From Blastocystis sp. Blastoise (Eukaryota > Sar > Bigyra > Opalinata > Blastocystidae): a stretch of 64,000 nt of DNA. The stretch is taken from positions 1,391,001 through 1,455,000 of the forward strand of contig JBBPEB010000009.1 in NCBI GenBank assembly GCA_039096225.1, in the 5' to 3' direction. Below, in pieces: positions 56,644-64,000 of the stretch. A program made the position numbers and the translations under genes. The notes under the pieces are model-generated. The model had not been told where the DNA came from. It ran no database searches and saw only the letters and a list, made by a program, of their open reading frames with translations. The number at the start of each line of letters is the position of its first letter. The stretch's first letter is position 1.

Positions 56644-58755
56644 ATGTTTTCTCGTTTATTAACTTTTAAATCTCTTCATCTATATCAAAGCACAAATTTC
56701 TTTTCTTTATCATTATTTCAACGTTTCTGTTCTAATGAAACAAAATATATTTTAGGAATTGAAACAAGTTGTGATGATACTTGTGCTGCTTTACTTGATG
56801 ATAAAGGAAATATAATCGAACATGTAGAGTCGAGTCAATGGAACATATATGAGAAGTATCAGGGTATTTTTTATTGAATTCACTTTTTTTATTTTTAGTT
56901 TTTGTCATTTTATGTTTTTTATATGATTATAGGAATTATTCCACATTTATCTTCCAGGATGCATTTGGTTAATTTACCGGTTGTTGTCAATTATGTGTTA
57001 CAAAAGTCTGGTATAGAGAATATTGAACACAAATTAGAAGGTATTGCTGTTACAGTAGGTCCTGGACTTGATCCTTGCTTAAAAATGGGTTTAGATATGT
57101 CTAAAAAGCTTTGTAAACAATATAAAATACCTATGATTCCTGTTCATCACATGGAAGGACATGCTTTGGTGTCTTCTATACCTAAAGAAATTAAAGAAGA
57201 TTCATTTTGTTTATTATTATCAGGTGGACATTCTCAATTATATACATTAACATATAAAGAAGAAGAAAATATGATAACAAATTGGAGTGAAATTCAAAAT
57301 AATATATTATTTAATTATGATAATTGTATGAATAGAATGCTATAATAAAGATTATTATTATTGTTATATATATAGTTCGTGGTCCATTTCATTATGAATT
57401 ATTAGGAGATACTATTGATGATTCTATGGGTATTATTATTCTATTTATTATTCAATTTATTGCTTTATTTATGATTCTATTTATTATTTATTTGTGATAT
57501 ATATTATTTCTATTCATTATATATTATATTATAAATTATTATTTATAATTTTTTAATAATTCTTTAATAATTTTTTAATAATTCTTTAATAATTCTTTAA
57601 TAATTCTTTAATAATTCTTTAATAATTCTGTTTATAATTAAGAATATTTCCTATAAATATCTTTATATCTAATTGTTCTCTAGGTGAATGCTTTGATAAA
57701 ATAGCGCGTAGTTTGGCGGGAATAACTCCTTCATCTATACCTTTCTTTGATCCTCACAAAGAATATAATTATCAACCTATTACATTTCATGATATTGGTA
57801 TTCTATATATATATATATATGTTATTATTATACCATATATATGCTTATAATCTATTACTATTCTATATATATAGAACATCCTTCTTCAACAATTCCCGTG
57901 GGAGGAGCCGATATAGAAAAATGGGCAAATGAATATATAGGTATATATTAACTATTGTTTATAAGATATATATATAGCTGCAATATCTATATATATATTA
58001 AAAATCTAATATATTTCTATATAAATAACTTTTCTATTGTATTCCATATATAGATTTATATAGTCAGAATAATCCTCCTTCTTATCCTCCTCCTATATTC
58101 AAAGTTCCCATGAGACAAAGAAAAGATCTATTATTCTCTTTCTCTGGACTCAAAACCGCGGTTATTCGATATTTAATGAAAACAAAAGTATTTTCTATTT
58201 TTTTGTCTATTAATTCTAAAACAAAATAAAAATAATATAAATATTTTTTTTATACAACTTATTATCTATTCTAGTTCCCTTTAAGTAATGAGCAACGTGA
58301 TCATGTTGCATTTCAGTTTCAATCAGTAGCTATTCAGCATATTATTGATCGACTGAAATATGCTCATGTATTATATCCAAATATTCATCAAATTGTATAT
58401 ATAATGATTTGATTATAATAATATTAATAAAACTTAATAATAATATATATATATATATAGATTTTAGGAGGAGGTGTTACATGTAACAAGACACTAAGAA
58501 ATAGTATTTCTCAATTTTGTAATAAAAATGATATGAAATTAATTGCACCATCTTTAGAGTAAATATATATATATATAATTATTATTTACATTATTTACAT
58601 ACAATATAATACTTATTATATACATATATAGTCTATGTAGAGATAATGCAGTTATGATAGCATGGACAGGATTGTATAAATATAAAAGAAATCGATATAT
58701 AGATTATTCATGTGTAGATCATGTAGATTTTGACTCTAATTTAGAATTATATTAG
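56644..58755 (+). CDS. OSGEPL1: mitochondrial tRNA t6A synthase, Qri7/OSGEPL1
   Basis: Kae1/TsaD/Qri7 family threonylcarbamoyl transferase making t6A at position 37 of ANN-decoding tRNAs; this form works alone in mitochondria. Nine exons: 56644-56863, 56933-57325, 57376-57429, 57684-57797, 57875-57940, 58054-58187, 58275-58394, 58461-58558, 58632-58755; 440 residues, usual for the family. The N-terminus MFSRLLTFKSLHLYQSTNFF...RFCSN is basic, hydroxylated and acid-free, like a mitochondrial presequence. Then ILGIETSCDDT, VTVGPGLDPCLKMG, HHMEGH (metal ligands about 146 and 150), LLSGGHSQL, LLGDTIDDSMGECFDKIAR, FSFSGLKTAV, LGGGVTCNKTLR and LCRDNAVMIAWTG. The usual PE-x-ASR-x-H element reads PHLSSRMH. 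It ends in TAG. Intron 3 carries an 11-base tandem repeat. Confidence 0.95.
57550..57630. repeat. 11-bp tandem repeat in an OSGEPL1 intron
   Basis: About seven copies of TTCTTTAATAA, some with TTTTTT at the front, lie inside intron 3 of OSGEPL1. Confidence 0.85.
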
Positions 58756-59244
58756 TGAATAAAATACTCTATGTATCTATTCTTACAAATTCTAAATTGT
58801 ATATATATCAAATATAGTTTATTCTGACTAGTTTGTCGATTTACTAATAATTTATGTGTACTATCAAGATTCTAAACAATTAGTTGTGATAATAACGTTA
58901 TCAAAAATAAAATATTATCGATAGTATAGCATAATAAAATAAATGAAGAACATAAATATCATTCATTTGCTATTAAAATGAAAATTTCATTTTAAAATTT
59001 AATATTCTATTCTATATAAGATATATAAACTCATTTTTAAAACAAAATTTGCTACACAAAATGAATGACAGGAATAAAATATCGGTTTCTAAGTGTTTGA
59101 TTTTATCTATCACTATAAATATATTGTTATAACAAATATAAATAAATTTTTGTTTAAATAAATGTATAGTTATAGTAAATAAAACAAAAATAAGAATATC
59201 TAATTACTATGTTTAATTAAGCTAGTAAGAAAATTTATTCAACA
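58756..59244. other. intergenic region, OSGEPL1 to tRNA-Ser
   Basis: A 489-base spacer with the 3' end of OSGEPL1 on the left and the 5' flank of the tRNA gene on the right. Nothing else is recognisable. Confidence 0.5.
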
Positions 59245-59326
59245 GACAATTTGTCCGAGTGGTTAAGGAGGTAGACTAGAAATCTACTGGGCTTTGCCCG
59301 CGCAGGTTCGAATCCTGCAGTTGTCG
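59245..59326 (+). tRNA. tRNA-Ser (AGA)
   Basis: An 82-base cloverleaf with no intron. The 5' GACAATT pairs with the 3' AGTTGTC (one G-T wobble), with a G discriminator at 59326. The D-arm reads CCGAGTGGTTAAGG. The anticodon stem GTAGA/TCTAC encloses the loop CTAGAAA with anticodon AGA at 59278-59280 (decodes UCU, and UCC/UCA after A-to-I). A long class II variable arm and the T-arm GCAGGTTCGAATCCTGC follow. The B box GGTTCGAATCC is at 59305-59315. It matches eukaryotic nuclear tRNA-Ser(AGA) closely, and UCU is a frequent Ser codon in the genes here. Confidence 0.97.
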
Positions 59327-59327
59327 A

Positions 59328-59334
59328 TTTTTTT
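59328..59334 (+). terminator. RNA polymerase III T-run terminator
   Basis: Seven consecutive T residues start two bases after the end of the tRNA, the standard Pol III stop signal. Confidence 0.85.
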
Positions 59335-59633
59335 ATTTTTAAAAAAAAACATATTTTTATTTTCCATTTATTACTTGAAAAAGTAAACAAAACAGCATAA
59401 ATGAATTGTGAATACTTCAATACAAAATTAATAATGAATTCAAATCATTTGAATAATAAGTAGAACAGTAAATAATAATAATAATTAAAAAAAAAAGATA
59501 TTTTATTCTAGAAGGAAAGAGAGATAAATATCCTGAAAAATTTAGAAATTAAAAAAAAGAATGAGTATATATATAGTAGAGAATATACTTGATAAAAAAT
59601 GTTGAATAAATAAAAATAGATATATTAACAAGA
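59335..59633. other. intergenic region, tRNA-Ser to SERAC1
   Basis: About 300 bases between the tRNA terminator and the stop codon of the SERAC1-like gene on the minus strand. It is A-rich on the plus strand, as expected for that gene's 3' untranslated region. Confidence 0.5.
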
Positions 59634-60353
59634 TTATATAATAAGATCTTCTTGAATAATATTCGGTTGTTCTTTAATATGTTGAATACTATTCGAAATC
59701 ATTTGATCTATATCTTCTTCAAATATATCTCCAGAACTCATAATATCCACGATGAAATCAGCTAATATCACAAATCGTGGATCTCTAAAGAATAAATGAA
59801 ATATAGTATATATATATAGTATATTTATTATATATAGTATATATAGTATATATAAAATAATAAAAATATATATAGATACTCCATATCTTTTGGTTTACAT
59901 ATTTCGATATGATTGGCTGTTTTATCAATAAAATAATCACAATCATCCTATTTATATATATATATAATAAAAAAAAATAGAAAGAGTCTATAAATGATAA
60001 AATAATAATATATATATACAGTAATTCTAGAGCTATATTCAGGTACAACAATTGATGATAAGTGTTTATTAACAACAACTGGTTTTCCCTCACAAATACA
60101 CAATAACCGCGGGATATACGGCATATTCAAAAAACGATTATTTAATTCTAATAATTCAGGTGAAGAATTATATAATTGATTTACCTATATGTATATAGAG
60201 TAAAATATAGTGAATAGATGAACAAAAAGTTACTTATATATAGAAAATAATAATATTATTATTTATGATCAATCAATAAAGCTATTTATATATAAATTAG
60301 AAAATCGTTAAAAAAATTATATATAAAAAAAAAATTAAAAAAGAATATATATA

Positions 60354-60424
<71 letters not shown>

Positions 60425-62396
60425 ATATATATATATATATACAGCTTTATTAAAAGGAGTAATAGCTTCTATAAGATTATATCTTTGTTTCATAACAGGT
60501 GTTCCTTTATGAGGAGTAGAATAGAAACATATTCCTTTAGTAGAATATAATAAAGGACTTATATAAGATCTAGAAGGGATATAGAGTATATTATTTATTG
60601 CATTATATAATATATATAATATATATAATATATATAATATATATTATATTATATAAGAAAAAAAAATGAAAACATAATAATCATAATAAATAATTCATCT
60701 ATAAATAAACATTAAATAGATAAACATAATTATATTTAAAAAAATGAATAAAGTAATAAATATATAATATACTTTTCATATTGTTTAACCAGAATATGTT
60801 TTAATATAATACCACCCATGGAATGAACAACAAATATAACTGGTCGTTTCCCAACTCCCGCCATTTCTAATTGACGTTCTACAATGGCGCCAATTTCAGC
60901 TACTTCTAAATTCTGATGACTTTTATTTCGACTTATTTTTGCAGGATATTTTATGGATAATATTCGAATAGTAATATCTTTATCATCCTCTTGGGAATAA
61001 GATGAATTTGAATGTATATGATTTTTGTCTTTAGGAAGTATCATTTTATTGGCTGCTGATACTAATTGTGTTTCTGATAACGTAGATTCATCAGAAATAG
61101 TATTTTCATCTGATAATTCATTATTATCATTTATATACATATCTTGAGAACTATCGATCTCTTCATTATCTTCTAAATAATCACGGTTTTTTAAGTGTTC
61201 TTTTATATATGGAGTTAACCATTGACTAATCCAAACATCAGTCTATATATATATATATTTATTTAGTGTCTATTCATAAATAGTATAATTATATATATAT
61301 ATATATATATAATATTCTATATAGTCATATATATTTAGTGTCTATTTATAAATAATATAATTATATATATATATACTTGATACGTTTTATCTCCTTCAGT
61401 AACCCATGTCTTATAAAATGAGCCACCAACTCCATGAATAAATACTATATCGTAATCAGGCTATATATATATATAACATTAATAATAATAAAGTTATCTA
61501 AATGTCAAATATAATAATAATAATAAAAAAAACATAAGAAAACATAAAAAAACATAAAAAACATCAAATATATACTTCTATTAATTTTCCTTGTTTATTG
61601 ACTAATTCATTATAATTCATAATATATATACCATCATCTAGTTCTTCTTTATTATATATATTATTTGATTCACAACAATTCGAAAAATCATCTGAATATA
61701 TATTATTATCATTATTTATATCATTCTCTATACAACTTTGATTCTTTATATTATATAACAATCTCTCTGTCATATATCGAACTTTTAACCGCGGGGATTT
61801 TAACCAATTATTCATAGATTCATTCCAACGTAGAAGTATATATTTACATAATCGTCTCTATATATAGAGTATATATTCATTATAATTAATATATATTATT
61901 ATTATCATGGTAATTAATATATAGTATAGATATTATTATTAGAATAATATATATTAAAAAAATGAATATATATATATATACAGATCGTCGATCATTTCCC
62001 ATGGAAATATCGCATAAAGACCTAGCTAATTCACCTTGAATCGCGGGATTCGATGAATCTTTTAAACATTCTAATAAGAGTAAAAATTGATGACTAATAA
62101 GAAAATCTTTCATATCATCTCCTTTTAAATAACAACATAAACTACGAAGTAAACAATGTAATTTCCAAATATCCGTGGGAATTCGAGATATTTTATTATA
62201 ATAACAAGTAGATACAGTAGCTAAAGAAGGCGGTGCTAAGGATGATAATATCTTATAGGTACTTTCTAAATAATCCTATATATATATATTTAATAATAAT
62301 AGTGAATATGTATATATATATACATTAATAAGTTGATATGGAGTATTACTATATTTAATAAAATTTTTAATTACTTCTATAGCTACTGTACTTTGC

Positions 62397-62437
<41 letters not shown>

Positions 62438-64000
62438 TATATAATAATAATATATTATATATATACGAAGAGATCTGTTTGATAACAAGTATATAGAATG
62501 ATTTGGCGCCAACGATAACTTTCCCGGGAACCCTCTTGATATTCTATGGGGATTTCTTCTGCTTGCCCTGCGAAATTAACGCGTTCTTCTTGCTTATCTT
62601 CATCAAACACAAAATAATCTATATTAATGATAATAATAAAAAAGATATAATTATAATAATAAACATATAATAATAATAATAAAAAGAATATAATAAAAAA
62701 GATATAATAATAATAAAAAAAAACATAATAATAATAAACTAAATAAACCCAATAATATATACGTTTATTTTCATTATTTTTATTACAAGTACTAATTAAA
62801 TATATTAATTTAATAATTTCTCGTCGATATTCTACAGAAAGATGCATATTAATATTTTCACTAATTGATAATAAATCGTCAATTCCCACGGATATATAGT
62901 ATGCTAAAGACGCAGGATGATGACATAAATTACATATAGATTTTACACTATTTGTCTATATATATATATATTAATCATAATAATATGAACGAATAGTATT
63001 CGATATTATGAATAAATCAAATATATATATATATATATATATATACAGCAAGTCGTTCATCTTCGTCTTTCATCCATTTCGAAAATAATTCTATCCATTC
63101 TTTTATATAAACAGTATCTTTTGTAAATCGATAATCGCGGGAATCATTAGTTTCAAGAAGAGACATAGAAGAAAGATCTGAAGAATTCTTTTCGTTTTTA
63201 TTGGTTACTACTAGATTTGTATTTTTAGAAACACTATCATTTTCTTCATTATTATATTCTTCTTGGATATTCATCAATTCTGAATCTACATCATCTGATT
63301 TATTCTGAATATATTTCAGTCTATATCGATATTGTTTATATTTAGGTAAATATGCATTAATAATATCAACTTGAGAAAACTTTAAAGGAATTGTATAATA
63401 ATACTGATCTACAATCAGTTTATCATATATATCTTTTATCCAATCAAACCGTAAGAAAAAGATTAGTGTTTTCATATGAATCCTTTGAAATAAATCTTTT
63501 AATGTATGTTCATGATGATTGGAATACGCAGATTCACGTAAATATACATTCTCAGGAGGTAATATATTTTGAAAAAGAAGCGATAAATGTAATTTTTGAT
63601 AATAAGGGATCTATAAAATCATATTTATATATATAGAATTTATTAAATATATAAATATATATAGCGAATATAATTAATAATAATGTAATTTTATTATTTA
63701 TAAATTATATATATATACATTTGAAGAAGGAAGAGGAATATCTTTTGCCTCCAAACAAAATGGCGGTAATCCTTCAAAACACCATAACACAAATGTCTAT
63801 TTATGATTATAATAATAATAATAATAATAATCAGAAATATATATAATACAGAGATATATAAATATATAAATTTATATATATATATATTATATATATTATA
63901 TATACTTGTATAATTGATGATGAAGAATTATTATATAATTCTTTTAATGCATTTATATCTGTAAATATAGGATTTGGCTATATTTATATATATATTAATA
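59634..64000 (-). CDS. SERAC1: SERAC1-like serine hydrolase (5' end beyond the window)
   Basis: Alpha/beta hydrolase of the SERAC1/PGAP1-like class; human SERAC1 remodels phosphatidylglycerol at ER-mitochondria contacts. Visible exons: 63977-63906, 63796-63719, 63610-63047, 62955-62763, 62618-62467, 62395-62324, 62275-61982, 61857-61576, 61460-61377, 61242-60773, 60569-60443, 60184-60020, 59947-59880, 59784-59634; 923 residues seen, and the start is to the right. The N-terminal part is helical and ARM-like (KSICNLCHHPASLAYYI, AIQGELARSLCDIS). The hydrolase has the oxyanion strand YDIVFIHGVGGSFYKTW, TDVWISQWL, the nucleophile elbow VIFVVHSMGGIILKH, GICFYSTPHKGTP and the catalytic His in TANHIEICKP. 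Human SERAC1 is about 654 residues; here an Asp/Ser-rich insertion lies between strand and nucleophile (about 61180-61000). Intron 10 contains (TA)n sequence and intron 11 a long TAAA repeat. Confidence 0.92.
60354..60426. repeat. (TAAA)n tetranucleotide repeat in a SERAC1 intron
   Basis: About 18 uninterrupted TAAA units within the intron between the exons ending at 60443 and starting at 60184. It is followed by a short (TA)n run next to the splice site. Confidence 0.95.

Overview
This window is nuclear DNA from a strongly AT-rich unicellular eukaryote. It holds 15 protein genes and one tRNA gene. Almost all spacer and intron sequence is A/T, with long (TA)n runs, and coding exons carry AAT runs read as polyasparagine. 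TAA, TAG and TGA all end genes, and no in-frame TAA or TAG is needed, so the code is standard and not ciliate. I count about 111 introns, nearly all GT-AG, mostly of the form GTATAT...ATATAG and often 30-60 bases long. Each intact gene model was built by hand splicing; exon lengths sum to multiples of three and frames join across every junction. The species cannot be named from this. The polyasparagine tracts recall dictyostelids, but the splice signals and surface proteins do not clearly place it. A mitochondrial-type Qri7/OSGEPL1 protein with a presequence-like N-terminus suggests mitochondria that still translate protein.

Layout, left to right: an AMSH/STAMBP JAMM deubiquitinase (-) divergent from the TGS1 cap hypermethylase (+); a membrane-anchored pepsin-like protein lacking catalytic residues (+); two divergent cell-surface proteins of a HormR-like/putative-Ig family (A on -, B on +); PPP4R2 (+); a cyclin Y-like protein with a huge polyasparagine extension (+); a 4,225-residue coiled-coil protein ending in a TLDc domain (-); a PITH-domain protein (+); a type II membrane glycosyltransferase-like protein (-); a third, 2,464-residue surface protein of the same family (C, +); a GPATCH4-like G-patch protein (+); an RPUSD2/PUS9-type tRNA pseudouridine synthase (-) only 67 bases from OSGEPL1 (+); tRNA-Ser(AGA) (+); and a SERAC1-like lipase (-) whose 5' end lies beyond the window.

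Two themes stand out. One is cell surface: proteins A, B, C and the pseudoprotease are all type I membrane proteins with large ectodomains and cytoplasmic tails. A, B and C each put the signal peptide on a separate first exon ending in a phase-1 intron. The other is RNA modification and processing (TGS1, GPATCH4, RPUSD2/PUS9, OSGEPL1, tRNA-Ser). The genes are not an operon. Compact housekeeping genes are rich in introns, while the surface genes and the giant TLDc gene have introns only near one end.
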